Below, one piece after another: positions 54,086-61,921 of a stretch of DNA of 64,000 nucleotides. A program made the position numbers and the translations under genes. The notes under the pieces are model-generated. The model had not been told where the DNA came from. It made no database searches and saw only the letters and a program-made list of their open reading frames with translations. This DNA comes from Nocardia coubleae NBRC 108252 (GTDB taxonomy: Bacteria > Actinomycetota > Actinomycetes > Mycobacteriales > Mycobacteriaceae): assembly GCF_001612805.1 (NCBI RefSeq), contig NZ_BDBD01000013.1, positions 89,022 to 153,021 on the forward strand, written 5' to 3'. Each line of letters begins with the position of its first letter. Within the stretch, counting starts at the first letter, position 1.

Positions 54086-54456
54086 GTCTGCTGCTCGATA
54101 CCCATGTGATCCTGTGGTGGCTCACCGATGATCCGGCGCTGAACGACGAGCTGCGCGAGCGGCTGGACCACGACCCCGACGTGTACCTCAGCTCGGTTTC
54201 GGTGTGGGAGATCGCGATGAAGCAGGCGTCGGGGAAGCTGGTCGGCCCGCCCGACCTGCCGGAACGAGTCGTCGGCAGCGGATTCCTGCCCCTGTCGGTA
54301 GACGCGCGTCACGCCATCGAAGCGGCGCGCCTGCCCCTGATCCACCGCGACCCGTTCGACCGCATGCTCGTCGCTCAGGCTCGCTGCGAGGATCTGGTTC
54401 TCGTCACCCGCGACCCCTACTGCCTGCAGTACGAGGTTTCCGCGCTGCGGTGTTGA
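54082..54456 (+). CDS. vapC: PIN domain toxin (VapC-like)
   Basis: 124 residues. PIN ribonuclease with the acidic set: D6 (LLLDTHVILWWL), Glu in SVSVWEIAMKQASGKL, Asp in HRDPFDRMLVAQA and LVTRD. The WEIAMK-x-G-K-L pattern marks the subgroup paired with Phd antitoxins. VapC toxins cut tRNA or rRNA; the target here is unknown. Confidence 0.92.
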   Translation: MSLLLDTHVILWWLTDDPALNDELRERLDHDPDVYLSSVSVWEIAMKQASGKLVGPPDLPERVVGSGFLPLSVDARHAIEAARLPLIHRDPFDRMLVAQARCEDLVLVTRDPYCLQYEVSALRC

Positions 54457-54457
54457 C

Positions 54458-55174
54458 TCAGGCGCGGAGGCGTTCGCGGCGGAGGCGGTCGACTACCGGG
54501 AGGTCGAGGGGGGTGAGGTCGGTGGGGGAGATGCCGAGGGCTCGGGCGATGAGGTAGTCGGCGAGTTCGGGGTTGCGGGCCAGGGCGGGGCCGTGCAGGT
54601 AGGTGCCGAGGACCGAGCCCTGGACGACGCCTTCGGTGCCGTCGCCGACGCCGTTGCCGACACCGCGGGTGACGCGGGCGAGGGGCTTCGCATCGGGGCC
54701 GAGAGTTGTTCCGCCGCGATGGTTTTCGAAGCCCGTGAGCGGAGCGGAGAGGCCTTCGAGCAAGGGCGTGGTTGTCACCTCACCGATGGCGCGGGTGTCC
54801 TGGGGTGAGGTGGTGACGTCGAAAAGACTCACACCGTCGACCTTTTCGCCCGCCGAGGTCTCGTACCAGTTGCCGAGTACCTGGATGGCGGCGCAGATGG
54901 CAAGCACGGGAGCACCTTTGGCGGCAGCCTGTTGCAGGCCGGGGTAGCGCTGCAGGTGACGGGTCGCCAGGCGCTGGGCGGAATCCTCCGCACCGCCGAG
55001 GGTGTAGATGTCGAATGAATCGGGGACCGGGTCGGCGAGGGTGATCTCGACGATCTCGGCGTCGTACCCGCGCATCCGCAATCGCTGACGCAGCACGAGC
55101 GCGTTGCCGCCGTCGCCGTAGGTACCCATCACATCGGGCAGCACCAGCCCGATACGCACAGTGGACTCGCTCAT
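54458..55174 (-). CDS. gatD: Lipid II isoglutaminyl synthase, glutaminase subunit GatD
   Basis: 238 residues, class I glutamine amidotransferase of CobQ type. Nucleophile Cys94 (VLAICAAIQVLGNWY) and His194 (GTYLHGPALARN), with NHRGGTTLG in between. With MurT it amidates the alpha-carboxyl of D-Glu in lipid II, needed for cross-linking. ATG 55174 has GAGGAA upstream. It follows murT after 70 bp. Equivalent to mycobacterial Rv3713. Confidence 0.93.
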   Translation of the reverse strand: MSESTVRIGLVLPDVMGTYGDGGNALVLRQRLRMRGYDAEIVEITLADPVPDSFDIYTLGGAEDSAQRLATRHLQRYPGLQQAAAKGAPVLAICAAIQVLGNWYETSAGEKVDGVSLFDVTTSPQDTRAIGEVTTTPLLEGLSAPLTGFENHRGGTTLGPDAKPLARVTRGVGNGVGDGTEGVVQGSVLGTYLHGPALARNPELADYLIARALGISPTDLTPLDLPVVDRLRRERLRA

Positions 55175-55244
55175 GCTGTTTCCTCTCGGCGTGCTCGGGC
55201 GCCCTCCGTGGTTACGCAAGCTGCCTCCTCCGGGCGCTGACCGA

Positions 55245-56480
55245 TCATGCCCTGGCCTCCAGATCACGATTCAGATCGCGGAACGCGGTGTAGTTGGCCA
55301 GCACCTCGACATGCCCGGCGGGGCACGACGCGATGGCACGCACCGGATCGGGCACCAGCGTGTGCTCCACACCGGCATAGGTCAGGCGAACGGCCAGGTC
55401 GGTGGCCCTTTCACCGGAGGCGACCACCTGCACCCCTTCGAAGTGCTCGAACCGCACATCCCACAGCCACGACAGATCCTCACCGTCGGGCACCTGCCCG
55501 TTCACGGCGATCACCAGCCCGGCCGAGGACGGCTCGATCATCGACAGCGCCTCCTGCCACCCCGCCGGGTTCTTGGCGAGCAGCAGCCGCGCGTCGTGTT
55601 CGCCGACGGTGACGGTGCGGTAGCGGCCCGCGATCTCACGCACCGTTCCGGTGGCATCCGTGGCCTTGGTCGCATCGGCGCCGAGCGCCACGGCAGCGGC
55701 AACGGCCTGGGCCGCGTTCCCGCGATTGGCCCGGCCGGGCAGGGCCAGGTGCAGGGGCGCGCGGAAACCGTCGGGACCGCACAGCTGTTCGCCGTCGAGC
55801 CACCAATCCGGTTGCGGGCGATGGAAATCGGCGCCGGTGGAGCGCCAGTTCTCACCCTCCCAGACGATCGGTTCACCACTGCGCGGGCAGCTGGTGGCGT
55901 CGACGGCCCAGCCGCTACCCGCCGCGACCCACACCACATTGGGATGGTCGTAGGCGATCGACGCGACGAGCACGTCGTCGCAGTTGGCGATCACCACGGC
56001 ATCGGGATGACGTTGCAGCCCGGCGCGCAGCTTGCGTTCGATCATGTTGATCTCGCCGACCCGGTCCAGCTGGTCGCGGCTGAGGTTCAGCAGCACGACG
56101 GCGGCGGGGTCGAGCGCGTCACACACATGCGGCAGATGCAGCTCGTCGACCTCGATCGCGGCCAGCGCCACCCCGGGGTGCTGGCTGAGCGCCGCGACGA
56201 TGCCCGCGTCCATATTGGCGCCGTCGGCCTGGGTGGCGACCTGACCGAGGCTGCCGAGCGCGGCGGTGGTCATCCTGGTTGTCGTCGATTTGCCGTTGGT
56301 GCCGGTGATGAGCACCGTCCGGCGGTCGCGACCCAGTTGAGTCATGATCGTCGGATCGATTTTCAGCGCGATCAGGCCGCCGATCATCGAACCCTTGCCG
56401 CGGCCCGCCTTCTGCGAAGCCCACGACGCTGCCGCCGCCGCTCGCAAGGCCAGGCGCCCACGCACCGAGATGTCTGCCAC
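55245..56480 (-). CDS. murT: Lipid II isoglutaminyl synthase, Mur ligase subunit MurT
   Basis: 411 residues. Mur ligase ATP site TGTNGKSTTTRM (59-70), EVDELHLPHVCDALDP and VVLLNLSRDQLDRVGEI, with C-terminal DUF1727 (GLVIAVNGQVPDGEDLSWLW, HVEVLANYTAFRDLNRDLEA). In staphylococcal MurT a Cys4 zinc ribbon is inserted mid-protein; here the same place reads SCPRSGEPIVWEGENWRSTG and only one cysteine remains, so the zinc is probably lost. Operon with gatD. Confidence 0.92.
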   Translation of the reverse strand: MADISVRGRLALRAAAAASWASQKAGRGKGSMIGGLIALKIDPTIMTQLGRDRRTVLITGTNGKSTTTRMTTAALGSLGQVATQADGANMDAGIVAALSQHPGVALAAIEVDELHLPHVCDALDPAAVVLLNLSRDQLDRVGEINMIERKLRAGLQRHPDAVVIANCDDVLVASIAYDHPNVVWVAAGSGWAVDATSCPRSGEPIVWEGENWRSTGADFHRPQPDWWLDGEQLCGPDGFRAPLHLALPGRANRGNAAQAVAAAVALGADATKATDATGTVREIAGRYRTVTVGEHDARLLLAKNPAGWQEALSMIEPSSAGLVIAVNGQVPDGEDLSWLWDVRFEHFEGVQVVASGERATDLAVRLTYAGVEHTLVPDPVRAIASCPAGHVEVLANYTAFRDLNRDLEARA

Positions 56481-56548
56481 GACGCGAGTCTATGTGCGCG
56501 GTGTTACGGCTGACTTTCGGGAGCGGTGTGAGCTGCGTCCGGTCGCGA

Positions 56549-58291
56549 TCACAGTGGCACGTCGAACAGGTTGGGCAGGCCCTTGGCGTAGCGGTCGGCA
56601 TCGATCACGCGCAGCGGTTCGAGGCCGGGCGTGCGGCGCAGATGGAACACCTCGCAGCGCGGCGCCGCCGAACCGGCCACGTCGAGCAGGGCGTTCACCG
56701 CCGCGCGGGCGGACTCGTTGGCGCCTTCCATCGTCGCCAGGTCCACATCGGTGCGCACGTAATCACCTGCGAGAAAAAGGTTTTCGATGGGGCCGTGCGG
56801 TTCGGGGCGGTGGTCCCAGGAACCGGCGGTGTTGATGAGCAGCGGGTCGGCATTGGCATTGCGGCCCCCCTGCCAGGAGATTCCCGGATCGAGGAACCAC
56901 GAATGCACCTCGGCGGGACGCAACAGCTGTTCGCGATCGTTGAGATGCTCGCTCAGCTGCGCCCACACCTCGCGGAAGATCTCCTCGTGCGTGCAGTCGG
57001 TGGCCGGTTTGCCGTAGAGGATGCCGGGGGTGTGCCAATCGGAGATGTCGACCGACAGGCAGTCGGCCACCGAACCGTCGCCGAAGGTGGGCAGCTTGCG
57101 CGTCCACAACTGGTTCTGGCTGATCGAGGTGAGCGACCACGGCGAATCCACATATGCCGCGTGACCACGTGAGATGCGCAGCGGCGCCCGGAAATAGATC
57201 TGTATGCCGTTCATCCAGTCGACGTGCAGCCGGTCCATCGCCGCATAGTGCGGCGCCAGCTCCAGCACGTCGGCCGACCACAGGGTCCGCGCGTGTTCGA
57301 CGGGCAGCGCGACCACGAAGTAATCGGCGTCGACCTCGCCGACCCCCGCCACCCGCGCGGCGGCGATGCGCCGATCGCGCACGACGAGCTCCTCCACTCG
57401 CGCGTTCAGCTCGAAACGCACACCGAGCCCGCGCAGATGCGCCACCCACGGGTCGATCCAGGCGGTATTGGTCGCGTTGTTGAGCACCCGGTCGAGGCCG
57501 CCGTCGTTGCCGATGCCCAGCGGGTTGCCGAGGAACTGCTCACCCATGCTGCCGATGGTCCTCGTGCTGGCCAGGTCTTCCTTGGCGGCCACCATGATGC
57601 TGGTGAGCGTGCGGGCCACGATGGCGCGGAACTCGTGCGAGCGCGTGTGCCCCTGCACGAAGTCACGCCACGAGGTGTGCTCCCACTGCCCGAATCGGCG
57701 GGCCTGGCAGCTGCTGTTGAACACCAGCAGCCGGTTGGCGAAATACGCGGCCTCGTTTGCGGGCATTTTCGAGGTGGTGGTGATCGTCGCGGTGAGGGTT
57801 TCGCGGACCGCGTCGGCGGTGGTCACGGGCAGGCCCGTGCCCGGCAGGGCGAGCGAGATGTCGTCGCCGTCGCGCCGGGAGAACCGCGCCTCGGGCACGG
57901 CGATCAGGTTGTTCCACACCCCATCGGCATTGCCGCGCACCGGGATTCGGCGCATCGTGTCGGGCAGGTTCCGGTAGAAGCCGGGGAAGAAACGGAAGCC
58001 GTGCTCACCGGGCAGGTCGGGCCGGCCGTCGCGCCCGGTGCCGGGAACGGCGATGCTGCGCGCTTTGCCGCCGAGTGCCCGCGCCTCGTAGACCGTCACC
58101 TCGAAGCCGCGCTCGGCGAGTTCGTGCGCCGCCGTCAACCCGGCCACACCACCGCCGAGCACCGCGACCCGGCGTCCGGGTGGAGTGGCCTTCGCGGGCA
58201 CTCCTGTCACGGCCCCCGCCGCTACCACCCCCGCTGCGACCGTGCCGTGCAGAAAATTCCTGCGCGATACGGGCCACCGCTGTTCCGCCAT
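56549..58291 (-). CDS. Tat-exported FAD-dependent amine oxidase-like protein
   Basis: 580 residues. Twin-arginine signal VSRRNFLHGTVAAGVVAAGA, then dinucleotide site VAVLGGGVAGLTAAHELAER and the flavin amine-oxidase layout to FLAGDYVRTDVDLATMEGAN. It resembles hydroxysqualene dehydroxylase-like and carotenoid-desaturase-like oxidoreductases with an HGFRFFPGFYRNLPDTM block. Exported folded with its cofactor. Substrate unknown. ATG 58291 begins the Tat signal. Confidence 0.87.
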   Translation of the reverse strand: MAEQRWPVSRRNFLHGTVAAGVVAAGAVTGVPAKATPPGRRVAVLGGGVAGLTAAHELAERGFEVTVYEARALGGKARSIAVPGTGRDGRPDLPGEHGFRFFPGFYRNLPDTMRRIPVRGNADGVWNNLIAVPEARFSRRDGDDISLALPGTGLPVTTADAVRETLTATITTTSKMPANEAAYFANRLLVFNSSCQARRFGQWEHTSWRDFVQGHTRSHEFRAIVARTLTSIMVAAKEDLASTRTIGSMGEQFLGNPLGIGNDGGLDRVLNNATNTAWIDPWVAHLRGLGVRFELNARVEELVVRDRRIAAARVAGVGEVDADYFVVALPVEHARTLWSADVLELAPHYAAMDRLHVDWMNGIQIYFRAPLRISRGHAAYVDSPWSLTSISQNQLWTRKLPTFGDGSVADCLSVDISDWHTPGILYGKPATDCTHEEIFREVWAQLSEHLNDREQLLRPAEVHSWFLDPGISWQGGRNANADPLLINTAGSWDHRPEPHGPIENLFLAGDYVRTDVDLATMEGANESARAAVNALLDVAGSAAPRCEVFHLRRTPGLEPLRVIDADRYAKGLPNLFDVPL

Positions 58292-58491
58292 ACGCTGTTC
58301 AGCTGCCTTGCTCGAGTATTGCCTGCTATTTGCCACCACTCTAGAGCGCGGCGAAGACCTGGCTATATCGACCTGTGCGCAGTTCGCCGAGCTCGAAACC
58401 GACCGGTCACATGCTAGCGATCACCGGCCGGTCGCGGCGGCGATTCGGCAATCGGGTCCGGCCGTTCACCGGCGAACCGGGTAGGTGGCGG

Positions 58492-59928
58492 ATGTGCGAC
58501 AATGCCGCAGTGCGTGGGAATTGGTGGGGGCGCCGGCGGGCGCACAACGTAGTCACACGGGTTGTTCTCGTCGCGGGGATCGTCGGCTGTTCGGTGAGCA
58601 TCGGCACGCCGACCGCCGCCGCGGCCCGGCCGCCCGCCATCGACGCCTCGGCCCTGCCGGGCGACGGGGCGCCCAAGCCGTACACCGAGGTCGAAGCGGC
58701 GAACCCGTGCACGAGCACGCGGACCAGCCCGTCCACCTCCACCCCACCGGCCCAGAAATTCCTCGGTCTCGAACCGGCCTGGCAGTTCAGCCGTGGCGCG
58801 GGACAGACCGTCGCGGTGATCGACACCGGCGTCGCCCGCCACCCCCGGTTGCCGAACATCATCGGCGGCGGTGACTACGTCGCCGACAGCGACGGCACCG
58901 TCGACTGCGACGCCCACGGCACCTTCGTGGCGGGCATCATCGCCGGTCAACCGTCCTCGACGGACGGTTTCTCCGGTGTCGCACCGGAGGCGCAGATCAT
59001 CGGGATCAGGCAGTCGTCCAGCGCGTACCGGCCCAAGGGCCGCGAGGTCGACCCGAACGACCCCAAGAACGGCGGCGGCGTCGGCAATGTGTCGAGCCTG
59101 TCGGAGGCCGTGGTGCACGCGGCCAACATGGGCGCCACCGTCATCAACATCTCCGAAGTCGCTTGCGGCTCACCGACGATGAACGACCGCAAGCTCGGTG
59201 CGGCCGTCGCGTACGCGGCGACGGTGAAGGACGCGGTCATCATCGCCTCGGCAGGCAACAGCGACAACAAGGCCTGCACCGGCAATCCGGGGATCAACCC
59301 GCTCAAACCTGGTGCGGATCCGTGGGATTCGTTGGCTACTGCCGTAACTCCCGCCTGGTACGACGAATACGTGCTCTCGGTCGGGTCGGTCGACCTCAAC
59401 GGACAGCCCTCGTCGTTCACCGTGCCCGGCCCGTGGGTGGGGGTGTCGGCGCCCGGTGAGCAGATCGTGTCGCTGGATCCCAACAGCGGTGGGCTCGCGT
59501 ACGCGACCGTCACCAACCAGGGCGACAGCAATATCGCGGGCACCTCGTTCGCCGCACCGTATGTCGCCGGGGTGGCGGCGCTGGTGCGAGCCCGGTTCCC
59601 GCATCTCACCGCCGCCCAGGTGATCCATCGCATCCAGGCGACCACCCACTCCACCCCGGAGGGCTGGAACCCCTACGGCGGGTTCGGCACCATCGACCCC
59701 GTCGCCGCGCTCACCCACGATGTCGACACGACGACTCCACTGGTCAAGAAGCCGTCGAGCGCGGAGGGACGCCAGGTGCAGCTGGCCGTGCCGCCCACTC
59801 CGCCCGCGCCCGACAACACCGCGCGGAATGTGGCGTTGATCGGGCTGGGCGTCGTGGTGGTGCTGTGTGTGCTCGGCTATCTCGCCTCGTTCCCGATCGT
59901 GCGTGCGCTCGGCGGACGCAGGGACTGA
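58492..59928 (+). CDS. mycP: Type VII secretion mycosin (membrane-anchored subtilase)
   Basis: 478 residues. Signal peptide, then subtilisin domain with full triad: Asp111 (VAVIDTGVARHPRL), His142 (CDAHGTFVAGIIAG), Ser352 (GTSFAAPYVAGVAALVRARF), and a C-terminal anchor (NVALIGLGVVVVLCVLGYLA). The GGVGNVSSLSEAV and paired cysteines are mycosin traits. MycP stabilises the ESX membrane complex. Start 58492 has AGGTGG; GTG 58510 is possible. No ESX core gene adjoins, but an EspI-like ATPase lies 2 kb on. The last 52 bp overlap the convergent EamA gene. Confidence 0.93.
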   Translation: MCDNAAVRGNWWGRRRAHNVVTRVVLVAGIVGCSVSIGTPTAAAARPPAIDASALPGDGAPKPYTEVEAANPCTSTRTSPSTSTPPAQKFLGLEPAWQFSRGAGQTVAVIDTGVARHPRLPNIIGGGDYVADSDGTVDCDAHGTFVAGIIAGQPSSTDGFSGVAPEAQIIGIRQSSSAYRPKGREVDPNDPKNGGGVGNVSSLSEAVVHAANMGATVINISEVACGSPTMNDRKLGAAVAYAATVKDAVIIASAGNSDNKACTGNPGINPLKPGADPWDSLATAVTPAWYDEYVLSVGSVDLNGQPSSFTVPGPWVGVSAPGEQIVSLDPNSGGLAYATVTNQGDSNIAGTSFAAPYVAGVAALVRARFPHLTAAQVIHRIQATTHSTPEGWNPYGGFGTIDPVAALTHDVDTTTPLVKKPSSAEGRQVQLAVPPTPPAPDNTARNVALIGLGVVVVLCVLGYLASFPIVRALGGRRD

Positions 59929-60866
59929 CCCACCGCCGCATCGACCGGGACAGGTGCCGGTTCGGTGGTCGGCGTCGAAACCGGAAGGGCCTTGGCGGTG
60001 GTCGCCGCGAAGGCTCCCGCGATGACGATCACGCCACCGAAAAGGGCTGCGGCCGTGGGCTGTTCGTCCAGGACGAGCCACGCTGCGGCGATGCCGACGA
60101 CCGGGACGAGCAGCGACAGCGGGGCCACGGTACCGGCCGGGTAGCGGCTCATCAGGTACGTCCACAGCCCGGAACCACAGACGGTGGCGAGGACCGCGAT
60201 GTAGGCGACGGCGATCAGCGCGGGCGGCCCGGTTTCGGCGGCAAAGGCCGAGCCGAGTGCCGCGAAACCGGTCGTCGGGCCCTCGACGGCCATCGACAGG
60301 GCGAGCAGCGGCAGCACCGGGACCACCGACATCCACAACGTCAGATGCAGCGGGTCGAAGCCGGGGGAGTCGGCGCCTGCCTTGCGGGCGCCGATATTGC
60401 CGAACGCCCAACCGAGGCCGCCCGCGAGGGTGAGTAGGACCGGCAGCAGCGTGGCATGGGCCATGCGGTCGGCACCGATGATCGTCATCCCGAGCACGGC
60501 GACCACCAGGCCCGCGATCTGCACCGGCCGCAACCGTTCGCGCAGCAGCACCGCGCCGAGCACGACCGTGAACGGCGCCGAGGACTGCAGGACCAGTGAG
60601 GCCAGGCCGGTCGGCATGCCGAGGTGCATGGCGGTGAACAGGAACGCGAACTGCGCGATGCCGAAACCGGCGCCGTAGAGCAGCAGCCAGCGTGTCGGTA
60701 CGGCCGGGCGCGGAATGAACACGAGCACCGGCAGCGCGATGACGGCGAAGCGGAGGGCGGCGAAGAAGAACGGCGGGAAGTGGTCGAGGCCGATGCGGAT
60801 GGCCAGGAAGTTCAGGCCCCACAGGACGACGACGGTCAGGCCGAGCAGGCGGTCACGGGTGGTCAC
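59877..60866 (-). CDS. EamA (DMT) family transporter
   Basis: 329 residues, about ten membrane helices in two EamA repeats (LLGLTVVVLWGLNFLAIRIG; TLAGGLGWAFGNIGARKAGA). Exporters of this kind move amino acids or metabolites. The C-terminus is a Pro/Ala-rich tail. It is divergent from a LysR gene 72 bp away, which probably regulates it. Overlaps mycP by 52 bp. Confidence 0.9.
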   Translation of the reverse strand: MTTRDRLLGLTVVVLWGLNFLAIRIGLDHFPPFFFAALRFAVIALPVLVFIPRPAVPTRWLLLYGAGFGIAQFAFLFTAMHLGMPTGLASLVLQSSAPFTVVLGAVLLRERLRPVQIAGLVVAVLGMTIIGADRMAHATLLPVLLTLAGGLGWAFGNIGARKAGADSPGFDPLHLTLWMSVVPVLPLLALSMAVEGPTTGFAALGSAFAAETGPPALIAVAYIAVLATVCGSGLWTYLMSRYPAGTVAPLSLLVPVVGIAAAWLVLDEQPTAAALFGGVIVIAGAFAATTAKALPVSTPTTEPAPVPVDAAVGQSLRPPSARTIGNEAR

Positions 60867-60920
60867 ATGGTCTATCGTGCGGTCGGCTAATCATCAGGAC
60901 AATCGAATTAAAGTGGATGA

Positions 60921-60940
60921 ATGAAGTAGATTTACTTCAT
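60921..60940. promoter_or_regulatory. Palindromic operator overlapping the LysR start
   Basis: ATGAAGTA-GATT-TACTTCAT, 8-bp arms exact, from 60921 to 60940. It contains TAGATT (60926-60931), which is at -10 spacing from the LysR ATG at 60939, so the gene may be leaderless and self-repressed. It could also drive the divergent EamA gene. Confidence 0.6.
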
Positions 60941-61838
60941 GTTTTCGGTCGACCGGTTGCGGATTCTGCGGGAACTCGCCGAACGCGGCACCGTCGCCGC
61001 GGTGGCCGAGGCGCTGTCGATGACACCCTCGGCGGTGTCGCAGCAATTGAAGGTGCTCGCCAGGGAAGCGGGCGTCGCCCTGCTCGAGCCGGACGGCAGG
61101 CGGGTGCGGCTCACCGACGCCGGGCAGGCCCTCGTGCTCCGCGCGGACGACGTGCTCGCCGCCATGGATCGGGCCGTGGCGGAGATGGCGCACTATCGCG
61201 GGTCGCCGCGTGGTCAGGTGCGGGTGGCGTCGTTCCCGTCCGGTGCCGCCCTGCTGCTGCCGCCGGTGCTCACCGCGCTCGCCGACAGCGGTGTGCAACT
61301 CGTAGCGGGCGACGAGGATCTGCCGCCGAGCGAAGCGTGGAAGCTGCTCGCAGACTACGACATCGTGCTCACCCACCGCGACGAACGCGCACCCTCGCTT
61401 GCCGGGCCACGACTCGCCGCGCGGGTACTCATGCGCGAACCGATCGACGTGGTCGTCGCGGCGGATCACCCTCTGGCGGACCGGGATTCGGTACGGCCGG
61501 AGGAACTGGCCGACGAGACCTGGGTGAGTGTGCGCGGCGGTTTCCCGGTCGACGACGTGCTCAACTCCATCGCCACCGTCACCGGGGTGCGACCACGGAT
61601 CGCCCAGCGGCTCAACGAGTTCCGGGTGATCGAGACAGTTGTCGCCTCGGGCTACGGTGTCGCGCTGATGCCACGATTCGCCGTTGCCCACCCGGACCTG
61701 ACGGTGCTGCGGCTCGACGGGGTGCGGGCGGCGCGGGTGTACGAGATCGTCACCCGGCCGCAGGCGCATCGCCGTCCGGCGATCGCCACGGTGCTCGCGG
61801 CCTTCGAGGCAGCCGCGGAGGACGTGCTGACTCGCTGA
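60939..61838 (+). CDS. LysR family transcriptional regulator
   Basis: 299 residues. N-terminal helix-turn-helix DRLRILRELAERGTVAAVAE, LSMTPSAVSQQLKVLAREAG and a substrate-binding domain (RGQVRVASFPSGAALLLPPV; HPLADRDSVRPEELADETWV). No ribosome site upstream of the ATG. Divergent from EamA, the usual LysR/target layout. Confidence 0.92.
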   Translation: MFSVDRLRILRELAERGTVAAVAEALSMTPSAVSQQLKVLAREAGVALLEPDGRRVRLTDAGQALVLRADDVLAAMDRAVAEMAHYRGSPRGQVRVASFPSGAALLLPPVLTALADSGVQLVAGDEDLPPSEAWKLLADYDIVLTHRDERAPSLAGPRLAARVLMREPIDVVVAADHPLADRDSVRPEELADETWVSVRGGFPVDDVLNSIATVTGVRPRIAQRLNEFRVIETVVASGYGVALMPRFAVAHPDLTVLRLDGVRAARVYEIVTRPQAHRRPAIATVLAAFEAAAEDVLTR

Positions 61839-61886
61839 GGCCGGTCGACTCGACAGGCGCGCATCGAGCCGGCCTGTGCGGTGCGA

Positions 61887-61915
61887 CGGCCGACGTGGCG
61901 AGGCCACGCCGGCCG
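61887..61915. terminator. Bidirectional terminator
   Basis: 13-bp stem with one mismatch (61887-61899 with 61903-61915), loop GAG, between the LysR gene and the convergent EspI-like gene. Confidence 0.75.
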
Positions 61916-61921
61916 ACTACG

